64,000 nucleotides of DNA from assembly GCF_000741285.1 (NCBI RefSeq), contig NZ_JGZE01000010.1, forward strand, positions 124,001 through 188,000, read 5' to 3'. Every line of letters starts with the position of its first letter. Position 1 is the first letter of the stretch. Shown here in pieces: positions 29,102 to 38,235 of this stretch. Source of the stretch: Bifidobacterium mongoliense DSM 21395 (GTDB taxonomy: Bacteria; Actinomycetota; Actinomycetes; Actinomycetales; Bifidobacteriaceae). The translations under genes were made by a program, and so were the position numbers. The notes below the pieces were generated by a model that was given only the letters and a program-made list of their open reading frames with translations, did no database searches and was not told the origin of the DNA.

Positions 29102-29794
29102 TCAGTCGCCCGCCTGCAAGGCATCCTTGATGGCGGTGTCGGCCGCGGGCATGAACGGGGCAAGGGACGGCAGGTCATCGAGCGATTCGATGCCCATATG
29201 GTCGAGAAACAGGTCGGTGGTGGACAGCCGCTCGGCACGCGTCTCCGGATCCACCCCATCGGCTCGGACGAGCCCGCGCACCAGAAGCGATCTGACCACC
29301 CCATCGGAGTTGACGCCGCGTATGCCGGCGATCTGGGCACGGGTCACCGGTTGGCGGTACGCGATGATCGCGAGCGCCTCGAAGGCTGCCTGCGACAGCC
29401 GTGCGGTTTGACCTGCCGTGACGAAGGCGGCGACCACCGGTTCGTACACCGCGCGGGTGACCAGTTGCCATCCGCGCGCGCCATGGCGCAACGAGAAACC
29501 CCGGGGCCGGCCGGGCCGGCCGCCATCACGGCCATTCTCGTCGGAGGGCTCACCGTCATACTCGCGTTGCACATCGACGAGGGCACGACGCACCGCTCCC
29601 ACCTCCAAGCCCAGCGCCTGCGCGATACCCTCCGTATGCTGGGGCTGATCGGCGGCCATGAGCAACGCCTCGAGACAGGCGGGCAATCCGCCCGGCAGCG
29701 CCTCGACATCCACACTCCCGACACCCACGCGACCATCACCCTCGATCGGACCACGCGACCCGGCAGGCTCGGTATCCGTATCATCGGCACTCAT
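29102..29794 (-). CDS. scpB: Segregation and condensation protein B
   Basis: A 230-residue winged-helix kleisin-associated subunit of the SMC-ScpAB condensin. Typical stretches are CLEALLMAADQPQHTEGIAQAL, SQAAFEALAIIAYRQPVTRAQIAGIRGVNSDGVVRSLLVRGLV and ETRAERLSTTDLFLDHMGIESLDDLP. The first about 20 residues and a Gly/Arg/Pro patch are extra. Its ATG overlaps the scpA stop (ATGA). The SMC partner is encoded in the same window at 53.6-57.4 kb. Confidence 0.95.
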   Translation of the reverse strand: MSADDTDTEPAGSRGPIEGDGRVGVGSVDVEALPGGLPACLEALLMAADQPQHTEGIAQALGLEVGAVRRALVDVQREYDGEPSDENGRDGGRPGRPRGFSLRHGARGWQLVTRAVYEPVVAAFVTAGQTARLSQAAFEALAIIAYRQPVTRAQIAGIRGVNSDGVVRSLLVRGLVRADGVDPETRAERLSTTDLFLDHMGIESLDDLPSLAPFMPAADTAIKDALQAGD

Positions 29795-30636
29795 AGGAAC
29801 TCCTCCTCACCGATATCCTCCGGTTCCCCGACCCCCGCGATCCAGCGCAGGTGGAGCACTTCGAACGGGGCCCGCTGCTTGAATTGGATGGACCCCTGCT
29901 TGAACAACACGAGCACGGCGAGGAACCGCGCCGCGACCTCCACGTTCTCCCTGGCGTCGCCGGTCAGGTCGGCGAACGTCGTCGACTCCCCCGGCCCCAA
30001 CCGCCGCAGCCGCCCCACGACGATGCGGGCCTGTGCATGGAAGTCGACGGGAGGGACATGCAGCTGGCTTACGGCGACCCGATCCACCGGGGCGTTGGCC
30101 AGCACCGCCGCCGCCAGGGCCGCCAAACCCTCGGGGCTCATCGTCCAGACCAATTGCGGTGCCATGGCGGCATAGGAATCATCGACGCCACCGGGATGGG
30201 CGAACACGCCCGCCCGGGCATCGTCCCGCTCACGAAACGCCATCGCCGCCTGTTTGAACGCCCGGTACTGCACCAGCCTGGCAAAGAGCAGATCGCGTTC
30301 CCGCAGCGCCTCCATGCTGCGTTCATCGCGTTCCCCGTGTTCATCGCCCGGCAGCAGTGCGGCGCTTTTGGCCTCCACCAGCACGGCGGCGACATCGAGG
30401 AACGCGCTGGCCGCGTCCATGTTCCGCTCGCCGCCCAGATCCAAGCCGCGCACGTAGGAGAGGAACTCATCCGTGACCTGCGACAACGCCACCTCGGTCA
30501 GATCCACTCGTCGCTCCGCGATCATGGACAGCAACGCGTCGAACGGACCGGAGAATACGGCGAGATCGACCGAAAACCCTTCGGGTGTCGGGGATGGCGC
30601 GTACGGCCGGTCGGCCTCAAACCGCTCGAAGGCCAT
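29791..30636 (-). CDS. scpA: Segregation and condensation protein A
   Basis: A 281-residue kleisin. The N-terminal FSGPFDALLSMIAERRVDLTEVALSQVTDEFLSYV and FLDVAAVLVEAKSAALLPGDE are diagnostic. The C-terminal winged helix (FLAVLVLFKQGSIQFKQRAPFEVLHLRW) binds the SMC head. It lies 5 bp after parA and overlaps scpB by 4 nt, the usual actinobacterial xerD-parA-scpA-scpB order. Confidence 0.95.
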   Translation of the reverse strand: MAFERFEADRPYAPSPTPEGFSVDLAVFSGPFDALLSMIAERRVDLTEVALSQVTDEFLSYVRGLDLGGERNMDAASAFLDVAAVLVEAKSAALLPGDEHGERDERSMEALRERDLLFARLVQYRAFKQAAMAFRERDDARAGVFAHPGGVDDSYAAMAPQLVWTMSPEGLAALAAAVLANAPVDRVAVSQLHVPPVDFHAQARIVVGRLRRLGPGESTTFADLTGDARENVEVAARFLAVLVLFKQGSIQFKQRAPFEVLHLRWIAGVGEPEDIGEEEFL

Positions 30637-30641
30637 ATCGG

Positions 30642-31481
30642 TCAGGCGACGACGCCGCGCGCGATGAGCTCACGGCTGACCTCTCGGTACTCCTTCGCCG
30701 TCTTGTGCGTCGGCGCGTACATGGTGATGGGTTCGGCGGCGACATTGGCGTCGGGCAGCTTGATGGAGCGCGAGATGATGGCGTGCAGCACCTTGTCGTG
30801 GAACGCCTCGTAGATGCGCTGCAGCACTTCCTCCGAGTGCAGGGTGCGCGTGTACATGGTCACGAGGACGCCGTACACCTCAAGGTTCGGATTGATGCGC
30901 GAACGCACTTTGTCGATCGACTGCATGAGCAGCGCCACGCCACGCAACGCGAAGAACTCGGCCGCCACGGGGATGATCACGCCGTCGGCGGCGGTCAGCG
31001 CGTTGACGGTGAGCAGACCGAGCGACGGCTGGCAATCGATGATGATCGCATCGTATTCGTCGCGCACTTGGCGCAGGACGCTCGCGAGAATCTGTTCGCG
31101 CCCGACCTCCGTGACCAGCTGGACCTCGGCGGCAGACAGGTCGATGTTCGCCGGCATGATGTCGAGGTTCTCGAACTGGGTGTGCTGCACGATGTCGTGC
31201 ACATCGACGGAGGGATCGAACAGCGCGGTGTAGACGGTGTTCTCCACGGTGTTGGCGTTGACGCCCAGACCGACGGTGGCGGCGCCCTGCGGGTCGAAAT
31301 CGACGATGAGGACGCGACGGCCGTACTGGCTCAGCGCCCCGGCGATGTTGATGGAGCTGGTGGTCTTGCCCACGCCCCCCTTCTGATTGCACATGGCGAT
31401 GATTCTGGCGGGACCGTGCTGACGCAACGGTTCGGGTGCGGGGAACGTCTCATAATCTCGTCCAAGCAAATCAGTAGGCAT
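30642..31481 (-). CDS. parA: ParA family chromosome-partitioning ATPase
   Basis: A 279-residue deviant-Walker ATPase. The P-loop is CNQKGGVGKTTSSIN, with IVDFDPQGAATVGLG and DAIIIDCQPSLGLLTVNALTAADGVIIP following. Start is taken at 31481 (MPTDLLGRDYETF) with GGTGGGGGCC ahead; an ATG at 31493 is possible. No parB follows. This is the paralogue tied to scpAB rather than the origin-proximal parAB pair, so it probably has a condensation-linked role. Confidence 0.9.
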   Translation of the reverse strand: MPTDLLGRDYETFPAPEPLRQHGPARIIAMCNQKGGVGKTTSSINIAGALSQYGRRVLIVDFDPQGAATVGLGVNANTVENTVYTALFDPSVDVHDIVQHTQFENLDIMPANIDLSAAEVQLVTEVGREQILASVLRQVRDEYDAIIIDCQPSLGLLTVNALTAADGVIIPVAAEFFALRGVALLMQSIDKVRSRINPNLEVYGVLVTMYTRTLHSEEVLQRIYEAFHDKVLHAIISRSIKLPDANVAAEPITMYAPTHKTAKEYREVSRELIARGVVA

Positions 31482-31512
31482 GGCCCCCACCATATCAAGG
31501 GGTGTGTTCACC

Positions 31513-32445
31513 TCACCGCGCCCGCGGGTGCGACAGCAGGTAAGTCTCGATGAGATGCTCGGGGCTGACATGCGTGTAGATCTGCGTCGTGGTCACCGAG
31601 GCATGCCCGAGCAGTTCCTGCACGGTGCGCACGTCGGCGCCTCCCTGGATGAGATGGGTGGCGAAGGAGTGACGCAGGATATGCGGATGCAGCGGTTTGT
31701 CGATATGGGCACGCTCCCCCGCATCCCTGATGATGGCCCAGACGCTCTGCCGCGACAGCCGGCGTCCGCGCAGATTGAGGAAGATCGCCCGCAATTCCTC
31801 CGGACCGTTCCTCCGGCGCCGCTGCAAGGCCGGCCGCCCCTCGGAGAGGTACCGATCGAGCGCCCGGAGGGCGTAGGTCCCGATCGGCACAAGTCGCTGC
31901 TTCGAACCCTTGCCGGTCAGTCTGACCACGCGTTCCTGCGCGTCGAGATCGTCGAGGTTCGCGCCGACCGCCTCGGAGACCCGCGCGCCCGTGGCGTACA
32001 TCATCTCGAGCAGCGCCCGGTCCCGCAACGCGGCGGGATCCTTGCCCGGACCACCGGCCGCTTCGAGCAGTCGGCGCACCTCGTCGATGGTCAACACCTC
32101 GGGCAGCGACCCCGCGGCTTTCGGGGCCTTGACCGCAGCCGAGACGTCCGCGTCGACGGCATGGCGGTCGACGGCGAAACGATGGAATTCGTGCAGGCTG
32201 GCCAGACGCCTCGAACGGCTTCGGGCCCCCTCGCCCGCTTCGGCCAGGGATACGACGTAGCCCTCGACGTCCCCGGTGCCGACCCGGGCGAGGTCATCAA
32301 TGCCGTGCGCTCGCAACCAGGCGAGGTATCGCCGCAGATCGGCACGGTAGGCCTCCACCGTGGCTCTCGCGAGGCCGCGTTCCACATCGATGTGGGCCAC
32401 GAACCGCTCCAGCAGTTCCTCCATGTCATCGTGCGCCATAGCCAT
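31513..32445 (-). CDS. xerD: Tyrosine recombinase XerD
   Basis: A 310-residue partner of XerC in chromosome dimer resolution. N-terminal core-binding domain LLERFVAHIDVERGLARATVEAYRADLRRYL. Catalytic residues are Arg in YATGARVSEAV, Lys in LTGKGSKQRLVP, His/Arg in HPHILRHSFATHL and His/Tyr in LGHASVTTTQIYTHV. ATGs at 32445 and 32439 are both possible; no strong ribosome binding site was seen. It is first in the xerD-parA-scpA-scpB operon, 32 bp before parA. Confidence 0.92.
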   Translation of the reverse strand: MAMAHDDMEELLERFVAHIDVERGLARATVEAYRADLRRYLAWLRAHGIDDLARVGTGDVEGYVVSLAEAGEGARSRSRRLASLHEFHRFAVDRHAVDADVSAAVKAPKAAGSLPEVLTIDEVRRLLEAAGGPGKDPAALRDRALLEMMYATGARVSEAVGANLDDLDAQERVVRLTGKGSKQRLVPIGTYALRALDRYLSEGRPALQRRRRNGPEELRAIFLNLRGRRLSRQSVWAIIRDAGERAHIDKPLHPHILRHSFATHLIQGGADVRTVQELLGHASVTTTQIYTHVSPEHLIETYLLSHPRAR

Positions 32446-32505
32446 ACACTCTAGCGCCACCGGGCACTTAGGGATGCAACGGGCTTCCATACGGGCGCAT
32501 AACCG

Positions 32506-32540
32506 ACGAAGGGCCCCATGCGATGCATGGGGCCCTTCGT
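32506..32540 (-). terminator. Terminator of infC-rpmI-rplT
   Basis: ACGAAGGGCCCCATGC at 32506-32521 and its complement at 32525-32540 form a 16-bp stem with a nominal 3-nt loop, 51 bp past the rplT stop. The GGGCCCCATG core recurs in the gap terminator at 40.8 kb. Confidence 0.8.
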
Positions 32541-32590
32541 ACTACCATCACCACTCATCGGCATCAGGGATGCCCGACGAGGTGATCGAC

Positions 32591-32974
32591 TCAGGCGGCG
32601 ACCGGTGCGTTGACGTCATCGGGAAGCGCGGCCTTGGCCTGCTCGACGATGGCCTTGAAGGCCTCGGGGTCGGAGACGGCGAGATCGGCCAGCGCGCGGC
32701 GGTCAAGTTCGATGTCGGCCAGGTGCAGTCCCTGGATGAACCGGTTGTAGGTGATGCCTTCGGCACGCACGGCCGCGTTGATGCGCTGGATCCACAGCTT
32801 GCGGAAATCACCCTTACGCGCCTTGCGGTCGCGGAAGTTGTAGGTGAAGGAGTGCAACAGCTGCTCCTTGGCCTTGCGGTAGAGACGGGAGCGCTGGCCA
32901 CGGTAACCGGACGCCCGCTCGAGAACGACGCGACGCTTCTTGTGAGCGTTGACTGCGCGCTTGATACGTGCCAT
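32591..32974 (-). CDS. rplT: 50S ribosomal protein L20
   Basis: A 127-residue bL20. [38 protein letters not shown] and [25 protein letters not shown] are canonical. It binds 23S rRNA early in 50S assembly. It is last in the infC-rpmI-rplT operon, 44 bp after rpmI, with an AAAGAAGAT site before the start. Confidence 0.98.
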   Translation of the reverse strand: MARIKRAVNAHKKRRVVLERASGYRGQRSRLYRKAKEQLLHSFTYNFRDRKARKGDFRKLWIQRINAAVRAEGITYNRFIQGLHLADIELDRRALADLAVSDPEAFKAIVEQAKAALPDDVNAPVAA

Positions 32975-33018
32975 ATGAGTATCTTCTTTCTAAATAACGG
33001 TTGGGATTCGGGCTCGGG

Positions 33019-33213
33019 TCACAGACCGAGCAGCCTCTTCATGTTCTTGCTCTGCGCCGGGGCGAGGACCTGGTCGGCCTTGAGCGCACGACGCTTGCGA
33101 GCGGACTTGTGTTCGAGGTTGTGGCGCATGGCGCTGCCCGCCTGCATGACCTTGCCCGAGCCGGTGACGCGGACTCGCTTGGAAGCCGCGGAGTTGGTTT
33201 TCATCTTCGGCAT
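33019..33213 (-). CDS. rpmI: 50S ribosomal protein L35
   Basis: A 64-residue bL35. [23 protein letters not shown] begins the protein and [13 protein letters not shown] lies in the middle, as expected. An AGGAGGGCAGC site precedes the start. It lies 108 bp after infC and before rplT. Confidence 0.98.
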   Translation of the reverse strand: MPKMKTNSAASKRVRVTGSGKVMQAGSAMRHNLEHKSARKRRALKADQVLAPAQSKNMKRLLGL

Positions 33214-33321
33214 TGCTGCCCTCCTTGTTATTGGGTCGTGGGCCTACGCCCGGCGACTCGATGTTCAGCCGGCTCGTACCGTCCGGTCTGAAGTGTGTTG
33301 CGATGCCCATTGGGGCGGACA

Positions 33322-34089
33322 TCAGTGTGAGGCCCGGTCCTTCGAAGCCTGGTGGGACCTGCCCTCGACTCGGCCGTGGGCCGTCTGCGGGTGCGGGGCC
33401 TTGGACTCGGCCTTGGTGGCCTGGGTCTTGGCCGGCCGGCTCTTGTCGGCGCCCGACGGCTCAGCCCCGTTGTCCGAAGTCTCCGCCTTCGCCGCAAGAC
33501 GAGCGGCCTGACGCGCCTGGCGTCCCGCCCTCGACTCGGCGCCACGACGGCGCTGCTCGGACTGGGTGTGCACCTTCTTACCCTTGGGGGCAAGCGTCAT
33601 GATGATGTTGCGCCCCTCCTGCTTCGGGTAGAACTCGACGGTGCCGATCTCGGCGACCTCGTTGGCCAACCGCTGCAGCAGCTCAACGCCACCGATGGGA
33701 CGTGACTGCTCGCGGCCGCGCAGCATGATGGTGACCTTGACCTTGTCGCCGCCGTTGAGGAACCGCGTGACGTGGCCCTTCTTGACCTCGAAGTCATGCT
33801 CGTCGATCTTGAGGCGGAAACGAATCTCCTTGATCTCGGCCGTGCTCTGGTTGCGTCGGGCCTCGCGGGCCTTGATCTTTTCGGTGTACTTGAACTTGCC
33901 GTAGTCGATGAGCTTGGCGACGGGAGGCTTCGCGTTGCGCGCCACCTCGACCAGATCGAGATTCGCTTCCTTCGCCAGATTCAACGCGACAGAGGTGGCA
34001 ATCACCCCGACCTGTTCGCTGTTCGGCCCGATCAAACGGACCTGGGGGACGCGTATCTCGTCGTTAATGCGTGGTTCGTCGCTGATAAT
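33322..34089 (-). CDS. infC: Translation initiation factor IF-3, AUU start codon
   Basis: A 255-residue IF-3. The family N-terminus [22 protein letters not shown] is encoded upstream of the first ATG/GTG/TTG-type start. Reading back in frame gives ATT-ATC-AGC-GAC-GAA, with no ATG or GTG before it. The start is therefore ATT at 34089, as in classical infC genes. GGATTGGAGTC lies directly upstream. Because IF-3 discriminates against AUU, this implies autoregulation of translation. The N-domain and the C-domain ([25 protein letters not shown]) are complete. A basic, Ala/Gln/Lys-rich tail of about 75 residues is extra. Confidence 0.93.
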   Translation of the reverse strand: MISDEPRINDEIRVPQVRLIGPNSEQVGVIATSVALNLAKEANLDLVEVARNAKPPVAKLIDYGKFKYTEKIKAREARRNQSTAEIKEIRFRLKIDEHDFEVKKGHVTRFLNGGDKVKVTIMLRGREQSRPIGGVELLQRLANEVAEIGTVEFYPKQEGRNIIMTLAPKGKKVHTQSEQRRRGAESRAGRQARQAARLAAKAETSDNGAEPSGADKSRPAKTQATKAESKAPHPQTAHGRVEGRSHQASKDRASH

Positions 34090-34311
34090 GACTCCAATCC
34101 CTATGTCTCTTCCATGGAAGTCATCCGGGGCGTCATATGAGATTCACCAAACAACCGGCCCGATGCCGAAGGCATCATGCATGGCCATGCGCGTCGCATC
34201 GACGCACATCCCGCACCACCGGCATAAGCCATGTGGCAGGGTGTTGCCGTGAACCCGAAGCTATGACAAGCTCCCAGGTGGGTCTCCCGCTTTCTTGATT
34301 TCTCAAGCCAG
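34090..34311 (-). promoter_or_regulatory. Structured leader of infC operon
   Basis: The 5' region of infC contains a perfect CTTGA-GAAA-TCAAG tetraloop hairpin at 34294-34307, a GGGT/ACCC stem, and an AGCT/AGCT stem before the coding region. A TACACT -10-like box lies at 34323-34318, giving a leader of about 220 nt, though no good -35 was found. Ribosomal-protein leaders controlling infC-rpmI-rplT are known in other phyla (L20 leader). This one is not assignable to a known class by eye. Nothing else is recognised in 34324-34445. Confidence 0.45.
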
Positions 34312-34445
34312 TCGCCCAGTGTAGCACACCCCGCGACCAAATCCGCCGACACGGAGCACGGCGACGGGCCGACGCGGCATCCGTCCGACCAGGACGTGCC
34401 GGCCGGGGCGTGTCGGCCGGACCGGCACACGGAACCGTCTCGGGC

Positions 34446-36341
34446 TCAGGCGGCGGCGCTCATATCGAGCGGCTCGGGCTTGGACCCGTCGTGGATGAAG
34501 TAGATGTCATACCACACCAGGAAGGTGTAGATCGTCCAGATCTTGCGCCGGTCGTTGGTCTTGCCCGCGTAGTTGTCGTCGAGCATGCGCAGCAGCGCCT
34601 GCTGGTCGAAGAATCGCGGCACGAAGTCCCGTTCGAACATGGAACGCACCTGCTTGCAGTACTGCTCCTCGCGCAGCCACTTCTTGATCGGCACCGGGAA
34701 ACCCAGCTTCTCGCGGTCGTACCACTCCTTGGGCAGGTGCCGCGCGGCGGCCTGGCGGAAGGCGTACTTCGTGTTCTCGTCGTTGATGAGGTACTTGGTG
34801 GGCACCTTCTCGGCGACCGCCATGAGCTTGGTGTCGAGCAGCGGGACGCGCAGCTCGAGCGAGTGGGCCATCGTCAGTTTGTCGGCCTTGAGCAGGATAT
34901 CGCCGGGCATCCACTGATGCAGGTCGAGGTACTGCTTCTTTTTGATCTCAGACAACCCCTTGCCTTCGATCCGGTCATAGGTCTTGGACACGATGTCGTG
35001 CACACTGGGCGCATTGCGGAACTCGGGGGTGAGCAACGCTTCGGACTCCCGCTCGTCGAAGACCTTGGCCTGGCCGATGAAGCTCTCCTCGGCCGGCGCG
35101 AGATTCGCGTAGAGATGCCACGCGCCGTGGAAGGTCTTGCCCTTGCACCAGCGGGCGATGGCATGACGCATGCCGGCGGGCAGATGGGTGAGCATGCGGG
35201 TGACGACCTTGATGGTCTTCGATCGCGTGTGCACCCCGTAGTCGATGTACCCGGCGAACAGCTCGTCGGCCCCTTCGCCGCTCAGCACGACGCGCAGGTC
35301 CTGGGAGGCCAGCTTGGAAAGGAAGAACAGCGGCACGCAGGAGGGGTTGGAGTCGGGTTCATCGAGGTACCACTGGATCTGCGGGAAGTAGGAGAACGAC
35401 TCCTGCTCGCCGAGCTCCTCCGAGGTGTTGTTCAATCCGATGAGGTCGGCCAGTTCCTTCGCCTGCTTGGACTCGTTGTAGGTGCCCTTGCCGAATCCGA
35501 CCGAGTACGTGTGCTCGGGCCGGGCGACGGCCGCGACGTAGCTGGAGTCCACGCCGCTGGAGAGGAAGGAACCGACCTCGACATCGGCGATCTGGTGATG
35601 CGCCACGGAATCCTTGACCGTGTCGTCGATCGAATCGACGAGGTCGTCGAGGTTCTGCCGGGTTTCGCCGAAGGCCGGATCCCAGTATTCGTGGATGTCC
35701 ATCGTGCCGTTGCGGTAGGTGAAGTAGTGCCCCTCCTTGAGCTTGAAGACGCCCTTGAAGAAGGTCTCGTCAAGCGCCGGGTACTGGAAGGTCATATACG
35801 GTTTGAGCGCGCTGGTATTGAGTTCCTTGACGAAATCGGGGTGCTGCAGCAGGCTCTTGATCTCGGAGGCGTACATGAAGGTGCCATTCATCGTGGCGTA
35901 GTAGAACGGCTTGATGCCGAAGTGATCGCGGGCCCCGAACAGCTCGTTGGTGGCGCTGTTCCAGATGACGAAGGCGAACATGCCGCGCAGACGATTGAGC
36001 ACGCCGGCGCCCCACTGCTCGTAGCCGTGCAGGATCACCTCGGTGTCGCACTTCGTGGTGAACTCATGGCCGAGGGCGATGAGCTGCTCGCGCAACGGCT
36101 GGTAGTTGTAGATCTCGCCGTTGAACGTGATGGCCATGGTGTGGTCTTCGTTGTGGATGGGCTGGTCTCCGCCGCGAAGGTCGATGATGCTCAGGCGCCG
36201 GAATCCCAACGCCGCGTGCTCATCGACGTGATGCCCCTCGGAATCGGGGCCGCGGTGGGCGATGATATCGGTCATGCGCTTGAGCACCGGACATTTGACG
36301 TCGATCGGCTCATCGTTGACGAATCCTGCTATTCCGCACAT
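34446..36341 (-). CDS. asnB: Asparagine synthase (glutamine-hydrolysing)
   Basis: A 631-residue two-domain enzyme. Cys2 of MCGIAGFVNDE is the glutaminase nucleophile, with IIAHRGPDSEGHH and NGEIYNYQPLREQL in the class II GATase domain. The synthetase domain has LSGEGADELFAGYIDYG and the ATP-binding stretch GSFLSSGVDSSYVAA (SGGxDS-like). It converts aspartate plus glutamine to asparagine. An AAGAGGAACGCGAGT site precedes the start. It is a single gene whose 5' gap (36342-36511) shows no recognised riboswitch. Confidence 0.96.
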   Translation of the reverse strand: MCGIAGFVNDEPIDVKCPVLKRMTDIIAHRGPDSEGHHVDEHAALGFRRLSIIDLRGGDQPIHNEDHTMAITFNGEIYNYQPLREQLIALGHEFTTKCDTEVILHGYEQWGAGVLNRLRGMFAFVIWNSATNELFGARDHFGIKPFYYATMNGTFMYASEIKSLLQHPDFVKELNTSALKPYMTFQYPALDETFFKGVFKLKEGHYFTYRNGTMDIHEYWDPAFGETRQNLDDLVDSIDDTVKDSVAHHQIADVEVGSFLSSGVDSSYVAAVARPEHTYSVGFGKGTYNESKQAKELADLIGLNNTSEELGEQESFSYFPQIQWYLDEPDSNPSCVPLFFLSKLASQDLRVVLSGEGADELFAGYIDYGVHTRSKTIKVVTRMLTHLPAGMRHAIARWCKGKTFHGAWHLYANLAPAEESFIGQAKVFDERESEALLTPEFRNAPSVHDIVSKTYDRIEGKGLSEIKKKQYLDLHQWMPGDILLKADKLTMAHSLELRVPLLDTKLMAVAEKVPTKYLINDENTKYAFRQAAARHLPKEWYDREKLGFPVPIKKWLREEQYCKQVRSMFERDFVPRFFDQQALLRMLDDNYAGKTNDRRKIWTIYTFLVWYDIYFIHDGSKPEPLDMSAAA

Positions 36342-36511
36342 ACTCGCGTTCCTCTTTCATCTTGCATCGCTGAAACGACCCATCAGCGCAATACTCCTGC
36401 AACACAGGTGTCGTATCCGCACCAAGCCCCTCGGGCCACGCCCCGGGTGTGGGCTAGCACCCAGCGTAACACCCGCAGTTGAGCGGGCAAGGTCGCGCGC
36501 ACCGCAGACCC

Positions 36512-38176
36512 TCATCGCATATCGAGCAATCCCTGGGGTCCCTTGGTGCGCACGATCTCACGGTACGGGCCGGCCTGCCGCGCGATGAGCTCGTCGATGG
36601 CACGCATGCCGAGCAGCTCGACCGGCGCCCTGTCATCGGTGAGCACCCGGGCGCCCGTCTGCGGTCGCGGTACGGCCACCAATCTCGACGCAACACCCTC
36701 CAATACGCCCCCGAGTTCCTCGGCATGGGCCGAACCGTGGGCGCCTGCGCGCAGCCGTGCGGCGGCGCGTTCCGACGACATCACGCCGGCGCGTTCCCCC
36801 AGCGCCGGCACGCGGGCGAACAGTTCCCGGTTCGTGGTGCCCGGCACATCGGCCGTCAGCATCGCGTCGTGGCCGAACACGACGGCGATGGTGTCGGTCA
36901 GGGCCGCGTTGATCGAATCCCTGCCGTCGGAGATCATGTTCATGTTCACGACCATCACGCCGCCCGGATTGAGATGGCGCCGCACGAGCTCGAAGAACTC
37001 CGTGGAGCTCATCTGGAAGGGGATGGTGATGTCCTGATACGCGTCGACCATGATCACGTCGTATCTCCCGGAACTCGCGTGCAGCCACGCCCTGCCGTCG
37101 TAGGTGCTGACGGGGATGTCGCCAGGCTCGTCGAAGTACCGGTGCGCCAGATCGGTGATGCGTTGGTCGATCTCCACTCCGGTGATGCGCATGTCGGGAT
37201 GGTATCGCCGCAGCTGGCGGGCGTAAGTGCCGGTGCCCATGCCCAGGATGAGCGCCGAACCGGCTCGCCCGGCCAGCGCCGGCGCCGCCAACGCCGTGTC
37301 GTAGTACATGCCGGTGGGACCGGGATTATCGGTCGTGACGGATTGCACGCCGAAGAGGACGTTCGTCGACAGTATGGTGCGGTCCGACAGACGCTTGACC
37401 TGCAGATAGTTGTAGATCGACTCCCCCTCGTGCGCCAGATCCTTCTCCCAGAACGCGAATCCGCTCTGCGGGGAGGCCACGGCCGAGACGACGAACAGGA
37501 CGGCCGCCAGCGAGGCCATGACCGGCCGCGCGCGGGAAGCGATGAAGTAGGCGAGCGCGAGGGCGAGCAGCAGGCCGGAGAAGATGAGGAACGTCACGAA
37601 GGTGCCGACGGCGGGGATGGTGACGAATGTCGGCAGGAAGGTGCCCAGTATCGACCCGATGGTGTTGCAGGCGCTCAGCCTGCCGACCACCGTGGCGTTG
37701 TCGTCCAGCGAGTCCGTGGCGTTTTTGACCAGGCCGGGCGTGACCGTGCCGAGCAGGAACAGCGGGGGGACGAAGACGATCATGCAGCTGATGAAGGCCG
37801 CGACGACGAGGAAATTCGTTGATACGGTGACGATGAGCAGCCCCGACACGGCGATGATGACGTATTTGCCGACCAACGGTATCAGGGCGATCCACACGGC
37901 CGCCGCCAGGATGCGCGTGTAGATGCGATCGGGGTCGGGGTTGCGGTCGGACTGTCGGCCTCCCCAGATGCTGCCCAGCGCCAACGCGATCATGATGGTG
38001 CCGATGATGATGGTCCACACGATCTGCGAGCTGGAGAAATACGGCGCCAGCAACCGCGATGCGCCGAGTTCCGCGGCCATGACCGCCATGCCGGAGAAGA
38101 ACTCCGTGACGTACAGGAACAGCGTGGAACGCAGGATCGGACGGTCCCTGCGGGTTACGATTCGTGTGCCGGCCAT
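36512..38176 (-). CDS. Membrane-fused spermidine synthase-like protein
   Basis: A 554-residue protein. The N-terminal half has about seven to eight TM segments (FLYVTEFFSGMAVMAAELGASRLLAPYF through ALALAYFIASRA). The C-terminal half is a polyamine-synthase-like Rossmann methyltransferase fold with LILGMGTGTYARQL and YDVIMVDAYQDITIPFQMSS. The start MAGTRIVTRRDRP at 38176 follows AGGACGAGC. Members of this fused family rarely have demonstrated aminopropyltransferase activity, so the substrate is unknown. It is divergent from thiN, with only 59 bp between start codons. Confidence 0.8.
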   Translation of the reverse strand: MAGTRIVTRRDRPILRSTLFLYVTEFFSGMAVMAAELGASRLLAPYFSSSQIVWTIIIGTIMIALALGSIWGGRQSDRNPDPDRIYTRILAAAVWIALIPLVGKYVIIAVSGLLIVTVSTNFLVVAAFISCMIVFVPPLFLLGTVTPGLVKNATDSLDDNATVVGRLSACNTIGSILGTFLPTFVTIPAVGTFVTFLIFSGLLLALALAYFIASRARPVMASLAAVLFVVSAVASPQSGFAFWEKDLAHEGESIYNYLQVKRLSDRTILSTNVLFGVQSVTTDNPGPTGMYYDTALAAPALAGRAGSALILGMGTGTYARQLRRYHPDMRITGVEIDQRITDLAHRYFDEPGDIPVSTYDGRAWLHASSGRYDVIMVDAYQDITIPFQMSSTEFFELVRRHLNPGGVMVVNMNMISDGRDSINAALTDTIAVVFGHDAMLTADVPGTTNRELFARVPALGERAGVMSSERAAARLRAGAHGSAHAEELGGVLEGVASRLVAVPRPQTGARVLTDDRAPVELLGMRAIDELIARQAGPYREIVRTKGPQGLLDMR

Positions 38177-38235
38177 GCTCGTCCTCTCGTTCGCGTACGG
38201 CAACACTATCCCATCCCGGGCGTTAGAGTGGGGGC

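Noticed and set aside
32591..34089. infC starting at 34035 (TTG) as a short IF-3
   Set aside because: This would remove the conserved [14 protein letters not shown] stretch, which is encoded in frame immediately upstream.
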